DNA from: Macrocybe gigantea
Lineage: Eukaryota; Basidiomycota; Agaricomycetes; Agaricales; Callistosporiaceae
Length of the DNA: 64,000 nt
Assembly: GCA_011319805.1 (NCBI GenBank)
Contig: SJRY01000111.1
Coordinates: forward strand, 248,001-312,000
Direction: 5' to 3'
In this document: piece after piece, positions 1 through 13,400 of the stretch
Layout of the letters: every line of letters begins with the position of its first letter
Position numbering within the stretch: the first letter of the stretch is position 1
The notes under the pieces: model-generated
Seen by the model: only the letters and a program-made list of their open reading frames with translations
What the model was told of the DNA's origin: nothing
Databases searched by the model: none
Made by a program: the position numbers and the translations under genes

Positions 1-3000
1 AGCTTCACCCCAGCGTGCTAGGAACACCTGAATACGTCATCAGAAGTCGCGTAGATCCTGCAGACGGAGAGACTGACCTGGTTCCCTATGTTGATCAAAC
101 GAATGATAAGCATGAGAAATATAGTAAGTAACCACGAAATTTTGCCAGCTGCGCGGACATAGGTCACGTATGTTTGAAGTGAGACCTGGCCCTCAGTGCG
201 TGCCTCTTCTTCTATAAGTTTGCCTGCGCTGGTTCGGCCCAAGCCGCTGACTTTGCTGGTTGACATATTGCGAGACAATGATTGAGACTCTTCTTCTGTG
301 GGACTATCATTATCCTCGCTAGTAAGGATACCCTGGAGATCTCCCGATTCACGGAGGTCTTGGACTGAACCTTGGCTAATAACCCTGCCTCCCGATAATT
401 CAACTATGTAGGACGTGATGCCGATGCAAAGCCTGACATGATGTGTTACCAGAATAATAGTCCTGTCCTTAGCCAAGTCACTCCCGAAGCAATTTGTCGC
501 GATATGTCGGGCTGTGTGCATATCAACCGCTGCCAGCCTAAGAACCAAAATCAATAAGAGCGTAAGGTGTAGTGGCGTAAGACTGACGGGTCATCTAGAA
601 GAATGCACTGAGCAGATTTGAGATGAACCTAAGACTACATACAAACGCTAGGGAACGCACTTTCGCTTCAGAGTACATCGCTCGAGCCAGAGCTACCCGA
701 GCTCGCTGTCCCCAGACAAAGTTATGCCTTTCTCGCCGATTTCTATCACAAGGGTGAGTTGGACTGTCAGTACGCACTGTCATATGACAAACCAGTCATA
801 TCCCCAGCCTCTAAGGTAGCGAGGTCCTGCGTAAGACCGCAAGCGTTGACAACGCGTCGGTACCTAGTGTCTTCAAAACCACGATCAGAATTGAAAATGA
901 TGTTGTCACGGATCGTGGCATGCTCGAGCCCTGTGGTATGATGCAACGATTATTGGCATTGTTCGCATGTGATAATTGACCTTACATGGATTTTGTCCGC
1001 AGTAGGCTACACGATGACGAGATTTGTCCATCACAACTTCGCCCGCCACGCAATCCAGCTCTGACATGAAGGTCAATGAGCCAAGGGACACCTAGACGGA
1101 AAAGAGCATACCGCCAAGAAGTGCTAGAATAAGAGCAGTTTTTCCTGACCCGGTAGCACCGGTGACCAGAGTTAATTTGCCCACAGGGAATGAGATGTCC
1201 AAAGGACCCAATCGAAATCGAGGCAATAAAGGTCGTTTTGTAGCACAAGGCCATTCATGAGTTGATGAGATAAAACCCACGTTCTCGTTCGTCGGTTTAA
1301 AATCTCCCGAAACAAGAGTGGAGGCCCAGTCGGGGACTTCTTCTTCGTTCAAAAACTCTTCAATGCGCTGCATTGACACATAGGCTATATGAAGGCAGCA
1401 GTATAAACGAGTTCAGAAATCAGGTGCCAGAGATGTCTCACCGTGTATCATAGCGAAAATCTGGCTGGGGAGGGATGTCATAGGACCTTGCAGTTGCGTA
1501 AACAAGGCAATGGCAGTAAAGGCCTTGGAGACCGTCAGACGTTCTTTGGCAATCATGGTGTAGCACAAAAATGAAATAAGGATGGTTGCAGATGGTATCC
1601 AGGTCCTAGAAGTACGATCAGACGGGCTGAAACTGGAAATGCAGAAATTGTACCAGATGAATGATATAAGGGTGTCAATAATATTTTCTTTGACCCTCCA
1701 CTTCAGTTCGTCCTCTCTAGCATCTCTAGTCTTCTTCGCCCACTGCAGTTCTGCTCGAGTGATAAGAATGAATAGACGACTCTCGAGAAGACCAACATGC
1801 CCCATCCATAGAATTTGAGAAAGCGGATATTCTGCAGCAATTCGTTTACTATATTCATGCGATTATCTTTGGCTTTCCATGCGGAACGAGTAATCTGGCG
1901 GGACGTCAGTATATGCCAATATTAAGGCTTGACTTCCCCACGCACCGAAACGTTATATTTTGCCAATGGGTAGTTCACGACGTAGGCTAAGAGAAACAGG
2001 ACAACACCAGAAAGGGCGCTCCACCCAAGAACTCTATACCTCCCTCAGCCACGGGCAGTGAATGTTAAAGAGTTGAACCCTCACTGGTAAAGGAAAACCA
2101 GCGCGATGATTAATCGAACAGGGGATGTGCAAATTTGGGAAAATTCCCAGAAACGTTGAGCAACAGCATAAGAGTCGCCCCTAAGTGATAAAGACATCAG
2201 CAACCCAGAAAATCTTTCAACCTTGATAGGTTTTACTGCATAAGGTTGACGATCTTGCCTAGTTCGGCATTACCCATCTGGTTTTCGCGGGAGCTTGCCT
2301 TACTACGTACGTCCTGGCGCTTCAAGGCCTTGTAGTGAAGTGAACAGAATAGTTGGCCACGAGTTCTTTCGTAACACCGCCTTGTATGCCAACCCTGGTA
2401 TAGATCAAATTGGGCAAATGACAGATGCGCAACAAAGGTCAAAGCTGCCCAAAAGTATGCACTTGATCTGACTTGAGGATCGTCGCTGGCCAGGATGGAA
2501 AGTATTTTCTGCAGCGAATACGGAGGAACGAAGCCTAGCGAATCCGAGGATAAGTTGGCAACAAGTAAATCGGTTGCCAGACGTACCTACTATCGCACTC
2601 CACATCTCTAGGATAACATCGATGATTAGGTCTAAGGAATTAGACACGATGAGGAAACGAAGCAAGGAATGGTTTGGGTGTCTAGACTGAAGTCAGGCTA
2701 CTTCCTAAATGCCAATGGGCAAGCACCTACAGAGCATGATACTGAAGGTATTTCTCAAAAATGTTCTTGTGTTGAAAATATGGAGACAATGTCCAGACGT
2801 CCGACTCGTTCAGCGTCCTCTTACTTGCGAGGGCAAGAACCGGTTGGACGAAGGTGAACGTGGACCACTCCCATAAGTCGACGTCGTCTTCCGGACCGGA
2901 CAGAGTGGAGGAGGGGGCCTGTTACGACGTGGTTGTTTAGCACATTGGACTGGAAAAGAAACAGGGATGACGTGCGTCGTGGCTCTTGGCTATGTTACCA

Positions 3001-3627
3001 GCACAGAGGTACCTCTGTAGAGGAAAGGTTCCAGCCACCCAGAGATGAAACAATGATCCTGCCATACATAACAAATCTGTGACGACTTGAACGGTGTGTC
3101 GGGGAGGCGCTATAATGCCAAAGACAACGTTGATGAATGATGCCAAGGATTGGACAAAGGCGAAGAATATTGTGATATAGGGTACCGTCAAGGGCGGGCT
3201 GACCCGGCTCCGCAACGCTGCATATCCCTGGATGTTGCATGTCGATGAGTCCTCGTAGAGAAGAGTATTCGAGAAATGCACATACCCAGCATAGGGATAT
3301 TGCTAGTGCCTTTACGGCAGGTTCCGATAAACCAAAAGTGATCTCAAACGCGAATCGACCAATCCACAAGGCAAAAACTGCAACAGCTGAGAACACCAAG
3401 GCGCGTGTCCTACAATCGTTCGCCGGTCTTTCGGTTGTTTGCGTGTCTGCGATGTCTTGAATAGTGAGAAAGTTTTGGAAAGGACGCGTCAAAAACTGTA
3501 ACAGCTTCCGGAGTGATTTCGGAAATTGTATACGCGTTGCCAGGTCATAGACGAAGGTAATGAGGACTATCGCAACAGAAAGTGCCGTAGAGAACGAGCC
3601 TCGCAGGTATTGTGAATGCGGGTCCAT
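1..3627 (-). CDS. ABC transporter, ABCC (MRP/YCF1-like) subfamily, partial and frameshifted
   Basis: Full-length ABCC exporters pump conjugates and drugs across plasma or vacuolar membranes. The N-terminus (MDPHSQYLRG, 3627) starts an extra TMD0 block with several hydrophobic helices (about 3000-3600). The first membrane domain follows (about 1410-2900), then nucleotide-binding domain 1. Its Walker A (GATGSGKT, about 1137-1163), the YCGQNPW Q-loop (split by an intron), and a Walker B/D-loop reading ILLDDPLAAVD (split by an intron, about 520-615) are all visible. The linker and start of the second membrane domain run off base 1, so domain 2 is outside the window. Introns of about 50 nt restore conserved motifs exactly, for example NPWLEHATI. 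The signature LSGGQRARV is broken: the C run at 710-713 is one base short, putting a stop just after LSG. This may be an assembly error or a real null. Its start lies 119 bp from the divergent RING gene. Confidence 0.9.
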
Positions 3628-3746
3628 CTCTACGACACCACGACAGTGTTACTGAATCGATGACGTGTGACCTGTGACGGAATGGGACAGAGTACACTTT
3701 CGGTCAATCCGACCATTCCTCCACTCCGTCACTGATCATCCCAGCC

Positions 3747-5400
3747 ATGTCCTCAAGGGAACCCCTCTGGTTCTGCCATGAAGTACGTCCTCTCCCTGAT
3801 CGTCGTCGGCGTCGCCAGTATTTACTCCCGATCCAGTGCCATGCGGAAATGAGACCACTCATGGTGGGTGCTCTGCTCTCTACGACCTTCTAACGGACCC
3901 AAGTGCCCATGCCTTTCATCGTCAGATGCCCGATCCTATCTGCGCTTCCTGTCGTGGCAGCTTTGTTGAGAAAGTGCGTCCTCGCCTGTACCGTGCCCCG
4001 CAGAATGTGCCCTGAATATGCCGCTTCGGCAGATGGAGAACCCCGAAGACGATCCTAGAGACTTTGCCCACTCGAATATAGCAGACTTTGGTGAAGGTGC
4101 AGATGCGCCTCCTGGCGTAGACACTTTTTTACGTGCGTCGTGGTTTCGTCTTGCGAACGACCCGTGCTGAAATCGCATCACGTCCACCACGCAAGTGGCG
4201 CTACAGGGTCTGATGGATCATAGACGGGAACAGGCAAGATCACAGTCGCCGCAACGAACAAACACAGAAACGGTCTTTGCCTATCTTTCGATCCTTTACA
4301 CCGCACTCAATCTTTATACTCAGGGCGGTGGCCGAATCACTTTGCAATTCCGCACCGGAAATGGGCAACGTCCCAACGTCGTGTTCAGCCGTTCCTCGGG
4401 CTCAAGTACGAACGCTTCAAATCGACCGCCAACAATGTCAGAGTGAGACCGCGATTCCCCATCTTGAGCGATTCCTAAACTCTGCTAAAGGTTCACAAGG
4501 GGCGCACCCAACATTGACGACGGTCCTACGATTACTGGGCCGCTAATGGCACAATATCTCATGACCCTGCTTGGCCACAGAGATCCTTTCCATGAGATGT
4601 TTGGGATCCAGGAGGGGCGAATGGGCGACTATGTTTTCAATCAAGAAGGTAACTTTTATCGAGGCCGTCTTTTATACAGCTTTCTGCCTGAGTACGAAAC
4701 ATCTAGCGCTCGACCAGATCATTACTCAACTCATGGAAAATTCAAACGCACATCGACCTGTTCCTGCAACCGAAGAAATCATGAAGAATCTTCCACGAGA
4801 AGTCTTGGAAGAGAATTGTATGCAAGTCTATCCTCCATGCGGATTCAAGGCCTAACTCCTGATTTGCAGCTCCCACGCTCCAAAAGGATTGCGCCGTTTG
4901 CAAAGAACAATTCAAACTCGAGACGGAAGATCCCGATGAACAAGTTGTTGTTACGCTACCATGCAAACACCCGTTCCATGAATCTTGCATCATGCCGTGG
5001 TTGAAATCCAGCGGGACATGTCCCGTATGCCGGTTAGTAGAATCTATTGAACGTCCTATAACAAGCATTCACTAGTCATCATAGCCATGCTCTCGTGCCT
5101 CAACCCGAGCATCATCCACCTGCTGGGCCATCTAACAGGAATTCTGATACTGCCCAGCGGTCAGGCAGTCCTCCAAGGTCGCCCTCTCCGCCCCCAAGGT
5201 CTTCAGATATTGAAGTTCCTGATTCTAGTGGCATTTTCCAGTCGCTTTTTGGCGGCCTGGTAAGCAACAGAAATGAGTCTCCGACACGGCACCGATCGTC
5301 ACCGCATCAGCGGTCGAACTCTGACCCTTCCGCAAGACGGTCACGACACGGGCATAACGACGGTCACCTTCCTGGCGGTTGGGGTGAAGACCTCGATTAG
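3747..5400 (+). CDS. RING-H2 E3 ubiquitin ligase, RNF126/RNF115-like
   Basis: Predicted E3 ubiquitin ligase of the RNF126/RNF115 type, which in animals handles mislocalised and endosomal cargo. The first exons encode an N-terminal zinc ribbon (WFCHECHAEMRPLM, then PDPICASCRGSFVEK) joined across two short introns. After a low-complexity middle comes a conserved MAQYLMTLLG helix near 4546, then a C-terminal RING-H2. Its ligands read CAVCKEQF, LPCKHPFHESCI, W and CPVC (about 4888-5030), with the last RING cysteine just before an intron at 5033. The tail (5085-5400) is rich in Pro, Ser and Arg. Every splice join keeps frame, so the gene looks intact. The start was chosen because MSSREPLWFCHE places the zinc ribbon at the very N-terminus, as in the family. 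It is transcribed divergently from the ABC transporter and convergently with the protease. Confidence 0.9.
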
Positions 5401-5573
5401 ACATGTAGATCTGTCACTGAGATAAGAGTATTGCTTTCGGTTGTCTTCTTTGTATTCTCGTCATCCTCTGTAACTTTAAACTTATGGGTTCTCGTCTTTC
5501 ACATCCCGTCTCGAAAATCATACATTCCACGCGTAAATACAAAGCGTAATTCAACAAAATTTGATGCCGTAGG

Positions 5574-7422
5574 TTAATTGGTAGTTGCCGTCGTGAAAGG
5601 TGTCGTCGCAAAACCGACACGTTTGTTGGTGGTGTCGTAGACAGAGTAGAAGCGCTCAAGGAAGGCATAGCCATTGACGAAGTCGAAGCCCTGGCCGGTC
5701 GGGGTTCCGAGGTCAGCAACGATGAGATACACGCTGTTGGTGTTGCCACCGATCGCGGTGTTGAGAGTACGAGGCCAGATTTGGGCATTGGCTGTGAATT
5801 CATACGTCACCTAAGGCGCTCTTGCGTAAGCAATGATCGTAGGTTGATAAATATAGAGGCCGTTCACCCCGTTGATAGTGAAGAATAAGCTCTGCAGGTT
5901 GGCGAATTGCGCGGGCGTGAGGCGCAGCAGCCCCGTCGCGCTGTCTAGTACCGCACCCGTCGCAGCACGGTATCGAGTGATGGCGTCTGAGGCTAGGAGC
6001 AACAGCGTTGTGCCTGGAAGAGAGAGAGAGCTCAGCTACCTGTTGCATATAAATGGGAAAAGGGACGCCCAGACTCACCAGTGTCGACGATTCCGACCGT
6101 GCTGGACAGAATCGAGGTCGATGCGCCATATCGAACCGTCTGGGAGATGCCCCAGAATTCGCTCGACGGGAAGGTGGTTGTGATCGGACTATGGGGCTCG
6201 TCATCAACGCGACTCGGGCGCGGACACCGTGAGAGAATGCGCACGCAAAGCTGATTGAACCAGTGAATTTGGTGCTGTCAGTGCCGCCTGCGCAGGTATA
6301 TCAGTACGGGCTGCGAGGGGGAGCCAAGGCAGAAACTGACCCCAAGTTATCTCTCCGTTCAGGATCTCAAGAGTATTCGTAGGCTCGAAGGAGATGCCAA
6401 GCAAGTCCTGTGTGATAAGTCCCTCGGAGAATGCGTTGTCGGTAACAGTAGGAATCAAAGTATTAGTGGCCGGTGACAAGGTTCCTTTGTAGCCAGTTCT
6501 ATCAGTAAAATATCGTTGACATTAACAATCATGCCTACCAAGCGTGAGATCGACGGGCCCGATTCTTGCATCGACAGGTCATTGGATATTCAAGCACTGG
6601 TTTGCCGACTCAACATACCCGAGGATGCCATCCGTTCCACTAAAGCCAGACGACTAAAGCGAGATTAGCAAACAGTCGGTGCTTTTTCGCGAATTAGCGG
6701 ACGAACTCTGGAGGCCACACCAATCGACTGTTGAGTGATAACCAAGCTAGGAGTGATCGTGACCGTATCTATGAACTCGGTGCCTTTGAAAACGCGAACC
6801 GTTTAATGGCCATAAACTCTTGATGAGCAATGAATCATGCCTGAAAATGAGCCTGATCCATAAGTCACGGACTTCCACAGTCATCAGCGTCATCGATACA
6901 GACAAGAGCTCAATCCATTTACCACACGATTTGACGTTTGCACGCTACTGCTAGTTCTGACGTACGCCTGACCAGCACCAACCCAGGTATTCGAACTGAA
7001 ATGATTGCTGAGCAGGTGAAGTTATAACGGCCGACCACTGGACCCTACCTGCCAGTATCGACAATGAGTTGGTCTGCGTGGCAAAACCTTTCAGTATGTC
7101 ACAGTGCAGGTAACGTGTGCAAAATATACTAACAGGTCGTTGGAGGAGTGCCAACGCCGATAGATGCGATGTAAATCACGGCTTGATTGTCGACAGGCTC
7201 GTTGACGATGGCATCGATATTGAAGTTACCCTGAGCTTTAGCTTCTGCGCGTGCACGCAGCAACTTCGCCCGCGCAACATCGTGTCGCACAAGGTTGTGG
7301 ATACTGGTCGTGTTGAGACGCCGTCCCAGGTTCAATGTGACTGGTGAGCGACCAACCCGGACGGGGTTGGCTACCACAGTGAAGGCAAGCAATAGAGTAG
7401 AAAGCAGGGAGATTGTGAACAT
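5574..7422 (-). CDS. Secreted aspartic protease, family A1 (polyporopepsin-like)
   Basis: Pepsin-type endopeptidase, predicted secreted. The chosen ATG (7422) begins a signal peptide (MFTISLLSTLLLAFTVVA); an in-frame ATG seven codons upstream would only add MTFPRAN. A basic propeptide (about 45-60 residues) precedes the mature enzyme. The first active-site Asp is in LIVDTGSSNTWVGAG, assembled over two introns (about 7000-7075), a form usual in basidiomycete secreted proteases. The second is in VGIVDTGTTLLLL, split by an intron ending near 6010. The C-terminus (RFYSVYDTTNKRVGFATTPF) has the expected RVGFA-type strand. Nine or so small introns all join in frame, so the enzyme should be functional. 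Likely extracellular protein degradation in substrate use. Confidence 0.9.
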
Positions 7423-8326
7423 ATTAGCCCTTGGGAAGGTCAAAGCTCCAAAGATTCATAGATATTTATATTCGAGTCTTGCCTCAATGTGCCATGCTGT
7501 CCACATGGCGATGAGAGGACAGAGATGGCGCATGGTACCCAGAGAACAGAAAACAGGCATTCGAATTATGAGCTATTGGACTCGCATTTTTGCGCCATAT
7601 TTGGAGCCATGAGAGATAGTTCGCCGTTCGTTGGTGGCTATTTTTAGCTCCGCACGATAGAGTAGATGACCACAAGATCAAGGTAACATCCATTGTCGAC
7701 AAATTGATGGTTTGAAAGGGAAAAAAGGAGGAATAAGTCCGGTGTCACATGGATTGGCTCAAGAAGACGTCTTCCCATCATCCAAAAGGGCAAAGAAACC
7801 TCCACTTGGGAGAAGTCGGATTGTGAGTATCGCATGGAGTGTGCCTGTGAACAGAAGTCCGGTAACCGGTTCGTGCCAGTGACTGGATACCATACAAAGT
7901 GCTTCCGGTTGCGTCGCTTCATGGATGACGAAGATGAGCGGATGATTGAAGAAGTACGACCACTCACTTGCCATCACGTGGTGATCTTCAGTTATCAACC
8001 AATCCAGCTACTCAATATTAATGACCCACCCGTCAGCCCGTGTGCAGGCTCCGCGTCTAGACCTCTCTAGTGGACAGGACACCTGTTCATCAATGATTGT
8101 TTCCATCAGTCGACTGCCATATTACACTTCAGTCGCATGTGCATGCAATGTTTCCACGTCTCGCAAAGCGAGATACCTCAGCATGCATACGATAAGAACT
8201 GTGCATTCGCTTCCCACTGGCTTCATTGGGGTTGGATAGCTTTTGACATAGAGATACATGCTTTCGACTCCCAGACAGCGATGACAATTCTTATACGTAC
8301 AGGTAACGGTGGCGGGTGCCGCCTCT
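7423..8326. other. Intergenic, no gene supported
   Basis: About 900 bp between the protease start and the DUF89 stop, holding the protease promoter. Short open frames occur on both strands (for example 7834-8070 plus) but none has a recognisable motif, splice-supported extension or coding-like composition. No tRNA or repeat was recognised. Confidence 0.5.
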
Positions 8327-10150
8327 TCAGGCGAACCGAACCTTCTCACCGGGGCGACCCGCTGACAATAACACAACCGCCTTGTATCACGGGTTAGCGA
8401 TGTGAAGGATTCAAAGTAAATTACTCACGTATTTGCCGCTGATTTTCCAGCCTGGTTCTTCGCGATCCAACTTTTCCGCGATTTCATCGCCGTGGTCTCC
8501 TAGACCGACCACAACGTCGCTTTTGATCGTTCTAAGGCTAGCTATTTTTGGTGCACCGGCAGAACTTGCCATGGGACCAATGGCGATTTCAAATGGGGTG
8601 CTAGCAGGAGCGGCGCAATCATACGTTAGCTTCCTGTGATTCAAATCACCCTTAAAGATGACGAGGTCTGATCGGGAGAGATGCAAGAACAAATCTGGCG
8701 CTTCGCTGTGGAGTTCCCAATACGTATAGCCCGTGCACCAGAACGGGTGTTGCTCGTAGACCCATTTTCCTTCAGCTTGATATTGCTTTGAAATTGCTTC
8801 AGCGACTCACTCTAGCGTTTGTGGGACCCACTATGAACAACACACCTTCCAGCGCCTCCCAAGACGTCTTAGAGACTCCAATTCAACGTCGGATGCCTTG
8901 GGGAAAAGCTGACCGTACACCATACTGTTGAGGAGCCAGTCCCAATCTTTCTTCGTTACGTCAGAGACAAACCATGGGTAGCGTTTTCCATGGAAGCGGA
9001 TCTGATTTGCCAAGCCGCTTTGCAGGAGAAAGTCGGCTACCAACTATTGTGTTAGCTCGTCTGCTAAACAAGTGCCTAACTAGTATTCGCACCATAAACG
9101 CAATCGCAGTACAACTCAAAACCGGCATTATCAAGGACGAAATCGATTCTGCCACCAGTCCTGTCGCGTAACTCTTTCACGGTCAACCATAATTCGTTTA
9201 GGTGGTTGCCAAGGATGTTTTTCTCCGTTGCAGCGAGCTGCTCTCCTCCAGTGGACTGCAGAGCTTTAATCTGCTCTTCCGTCATGTTGATCAAGAGGGA
9301 GAGATCGGTGGAATTTCCCCAGAGGCAGACTAAGAACGAGGCTATAGAGTCCTGGAATTGCAAGTCAACAATGACTGACCTTGGGTTAACTCTAGGAACA
9401 TCAAGCGTTCCGCCTCTAGTCGTTCCTCGGGAGAAGGTTCTTCGGGTAGTTTGAATGGCTCCGCAAATCGCGTGGATAGTTCAAAGACAGCATCAGCGGA
9501 GCGAGAGAATGTATCGCACTAGTTGACGGTCAGCGGCGAGTTCACTATTGGCCAACCTTATCACCTTTTGACGGTAAAAAACGTCGTAATTGTTCCAATA
9601 CTTGCTAACACTAAAACACTCGCGCAGTCGGCGGTACTTGTAAGCTTCCGCAAACAACCAAGGTGCATTCATAAAGTCTTTGCCTGCAGAGAATGAGATA
9701 TGTGGCATTTCGTGATGAATTTCGAAGAACCTTGAAAGTATTTTGCGATTTCCTTATTCCACAAGGCGACGTCTGCTTCATTGTCGTCTATGATAGGGCG
9801 CAACTTTGCGTTACCACTGAGATCGGTCATCAGCTCGCCCATGCGGTCGATGCAGGACACGAGGTCATGACGCGATCTTCGTCATATTCGTCGTTGAGTG
9901 TGCGAGTGGCATCCTCGATGGCTTTGCCGAGGATGGTCGGAAGGCGAGATTGCATGGTAGCGTGAGCGAAAGAGTATTCATGGTAGCCGCGGTAGGCAGG
10001 CCAGGGCGGGTTGTTCGGGTCGACTCTGGTAGGGGTCCTGGGCCAGGGGGCTTTGATGTCCTTCTTCTCGGGGAGGTGGCCCAACGAGAGGGTGACTTTC
10101 TGAGGGGCGCTAGCGGCGTTCTGGGGAGGAGAGATGTGGTCGTTGGCCAT
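8327..10150 (-). CDS. DUF89/ARMT1-family damage-control phosphatase
   Basis: Metal-dependent phosphatase of the DUF89 family (yeast YMR027W, human ARMT1), thought to clear damaged or over-accumulated sugar phosphates; a methyltransferase activity has also been proposed. The metal-binding core motif FVLDNAGFEL (about 9100-9150) and the later FKGDLNHRKL motif (about 8640) are both present. The protein ends SGKYAVVLLSAGRPGEKVRFA after a final intron, giving a stop at 8327-8329. The N-terminal exon contains PWPRTPTRVDPNNPPWP and a GYHEYSFAHATM segment typical of the family. I took MANDHISPP (10150) as start because the twelve residues upstream are not conserved-looking. All joins are in frame. 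The gene is divergent from the coiled-coil gene over 308 bp. Confidence 0.88.
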
Positions 10151-10458
10151 GTTGAGGGATAGGATAGGTACCGGGTGAGCTGGCATTTATACGACGAATC
10201 ACGTTATCGTCCCAGGTCCCAATTAACCTTGTCATATCCAGTCGCAAAAGCGCATATACCTTGGCTCAGCACATCGTTCATGATGTCATTTTGCCTTTTG
10301 CGGCCCTTCCGCATGAAAAGTCGCTTGCTTGTGCTCCACCCTTCGCGTGGTCTGATGGGAATGTAAATATTACCAAGCACCTGATCCAACACGATCACGT
10401 GCGCTACAGCTCACGCGTTGTTTGTCAACGTGTTTACCAAAACCGTTTCTCGTCCCGC
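10151..10458. promoter_or_regulatory. Divergent promoter region (DUF89 gene / coiled-coil gene)
   Basis: A 308 bp gap between two head-to-head start codons. It must hold both promoters unless a 5' UTR intron lies outside. No TATA box or named operator was recognised. Confidence 0.5.
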
Positions 10459-13400
10459 AATGTCCACTTGGAGCATCGGGCAGAACGACGTCTCCGACGA
10501 GGTTAGAGGTTTCAAAGACAAGCTTGCAAGTAAAGGTATGTTACTTTTCTCTTCGCATGCGTCATCTAATCTCGCTTGGTTTGCCCCAGAAACACAGATC
10601 GCTGCTCAGCAAGCTCAACTCCTGAAACAAGCCGCCGAATCAGATGATCTTAAGGCTGCACTAAACGATGCTCTTCACAAGGTGGATTCCTTTGCTGGGT
10701 TTGAATCTGTCTCCTGCTCATATTCTTTTTAGCTCTCGCAAGAAACCGGCCGTATCATCCGTCTAGAAACTGAGCTCAGCCAACGCTCAGAGGATTTGCG
10801 AAGGGAAAAGCTTGCCTCGGAGAATGCGAACATAGCACTGTCTACCGCTCAAGAAAAGGTCAAGCTCAAAGAGTTGGAAGCCCGCGAGCTTCAGACGAAC
10901 TTGGACTCGCTCTCATCTACCGCCGACGACCAAAGTTGCGTAATGACCAACTTGAATGCGAGAAGTCTGTCCTCGAGGCCAGGATACGGGAACTTGAAAC
11001 GAACATCCGCCACATGGCTGACGTCAGAGCGACCTCAGACAAGCATACGCCGTCGTCTGACTCAACTATCCTCCAGTCCAGGGTCATGGCCCTTGAACGC
11101 GAGCTTCAGGTGCAACAGGGCGCTCTTTCACAAAAAGAGGACCATCTATCTCAAGCAATGCAAAAAGTCTCGCGACTACAACACGATTTGGTAATGATAG
11201 AGAACGAGAAGTCGGCATCGCAAAAAAATGTGTCGCAGCAGCTAGGGGCACTACGGTCGACGTTGGAGGAGAAAGAGCAAGAGCTATGCTTTTACAGGGA
11301 GCATAACAACGTAAAAAGGGAGGAGGACCTTCTACGGCGCATCGAAGAAGATGAGGCCAAGATCGCTGCTTTAGAATCGCTCCTAGTGGCGTCCCAGGAT
11401 GTTCAGCCACTCAAGGATGAGATTCGTGTGATGGGAGAACAGCTTGCAGAAGAGAGAAAACGAGCGTCGAAACTGGAGGGGAGAAATGTCGAACTGGTTC
11501 AAGAAAAGGAGGAAGCATTGGATGAGCTTGAAGTCGCCCGTTCGGAAATTCGGAGGCTTAGTATGCTCTTGACAAGGCCACATGCGAGTAACCAATTCCC
11601 GAGGTGTGAACCCCGTTTTGCTACATTTAACTGTTTCTGACACTTTCCCATAAGTATTCCACCATCCGTTGCTGAAAACATGGACCTGTTAGGCATGGAT
11701 ATAGAGGCCAGTGAAACGACAGCATCCATGCCTGACGAGACGTCTGTGGCTCATATCGAACGGATGCTGTCCGCGATCGACCGTTTACGTGGAGAACGTG
11801 ACACCCTGCGCCGGGACTTGGAATATCTAGAGACCGAATCGAAATTCACCATCGAATCACTAGAAGCCAAACTGTCAATGGGAGCCGGCGTCAATGCTCC
11901 TCATCCTCATCAAGCTTATACAGCGCCATCCGTCAAATATCAGGAGGCGTCGAAACCATTGCAGAACGCAATCCTGGCATCCGCACTCGTCATTCAGCAC
12001 CTCCAATCCAACATCACCGAACTTGAACATACCGTCCTTCTCCTGAACGAGACAAAGACACAAATGAAAGGAAACTTAGTGGACACCGAGACACGTCTCA
12101 AGGAGCTCGAAGGAAAAATGGAAGTCACCGATTCGTGCCTTGAAGCTACCACCAGCCAGCGCGATGATCTCACGTCGCAATTGGAAGTCGTTCACGCCAC
12201 GCATCGAGAGGAGACCCATGTTCTGAAGGCTCTTTACAGAGAGGCAAAGGACAACTTGGAACAGACCGAACTTCACCTATCTGATGTTACCAAAGCTCTA
12301 GAAGCCGCGGAGTCAGAACGGAACTCCCTCACTCTCCAGGTCACGAACCTGATGACCGATCTGCAGGCAGTGCAGGAAGACCTTGTGAATGCCGAAAACC
12401 GATACAGCTCTCTCCAGTCCCACCAGCTTTCTTCTATGTCCTCTACCGAGGCGACGCGTATCTTGCAGGACCAGATCGAAGAACTTGAAATGCGCGTTAT
12501 GAGAAGAACAGAACAGATCGGCATTCACCAACATGACATCCGACGGTTAGAGGCCAACTTGCGCTTGCAGGAGGAGCGGTTCGCAGAGATGACCATGGAA
12601 TTGGAGATGATGGCGGCTCAGAAGGATGCTATGGTCGAGGATTGCGCAGATGCGAGAGAGGCGAGAGATGAAGCCCTGGCGCGACTGGATCGCATGGAGG
12701 TAGACATGGAGGCAACGGCAGAGGCAGAAGATGTCGCACTCACTACCATGGTGGAGGTGCTGATGAAGACAGTTAGCGGATCCAAAGACGCGATCAGACG
12801 GCTGAATGCGAAGGCCCAACAAGCCAAACAAGAAGTCCGAAGGCTGACTGCGGAGCATGACATGGCGCTATGCTTACAATCCTCCTCGAAATCGGAAGCT
12901 CAACGGATTGAGGTCGAGACTCAAAAGATGGCGCAACAATTGATCATCGCCCTAGCCGTCTCCCAGACGGGGATGAAAAAAGCGCTTTATAGCCTCCGCT
13001 CGTTGATGACGAGAAAAGCTCCCTGGAAAAGGAAATTCAAAAGTGCCGAGACGAGCTCGAGCAAGTCTGCAATGAAGCCAGTTCTCTAAAGCTTCAGCTC
13101 GAGTCTCTGCAGAAGGAATCGGCGCTCGCTAACTCGGATTTTGCCTTGCGTATCAAGGAACTGGATCTACAGATCGAGAATTTCCAAGAAGCTCTGTCGA
13201 TCGAAAAAAGCAACCATAACCAGGCCGCTGGAGAGCTAGAACAAACCAGGCAGCAGCTGGAGAAGGCACTTGATACCTCCAAATCGTCCTACAAGGCTGG
13301 CATCGATGAGTCTCTGATCGACGAACTCAAAGGCCGGTGCGCGGAGGCTGAGACGAAGCTGATGAGAACTTCAGACGAATTGCGCAAACTAGAGACCACT

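Noticed and set aside
7834..8070. 78-codon plus-strand frame between the protease and DUF89 genes
   Set aside because: No motif, no splice-supported exons, and it lies in the promoter/3' gap of two well-defined minus-strand genes.
12547..12863. Cys/His/Ser-rich antisense frames over the coiled-coil gene
   Set aside because: Typical reverse-strand shadow of GAG/GAA/CAG-rich coiled-coil codons.
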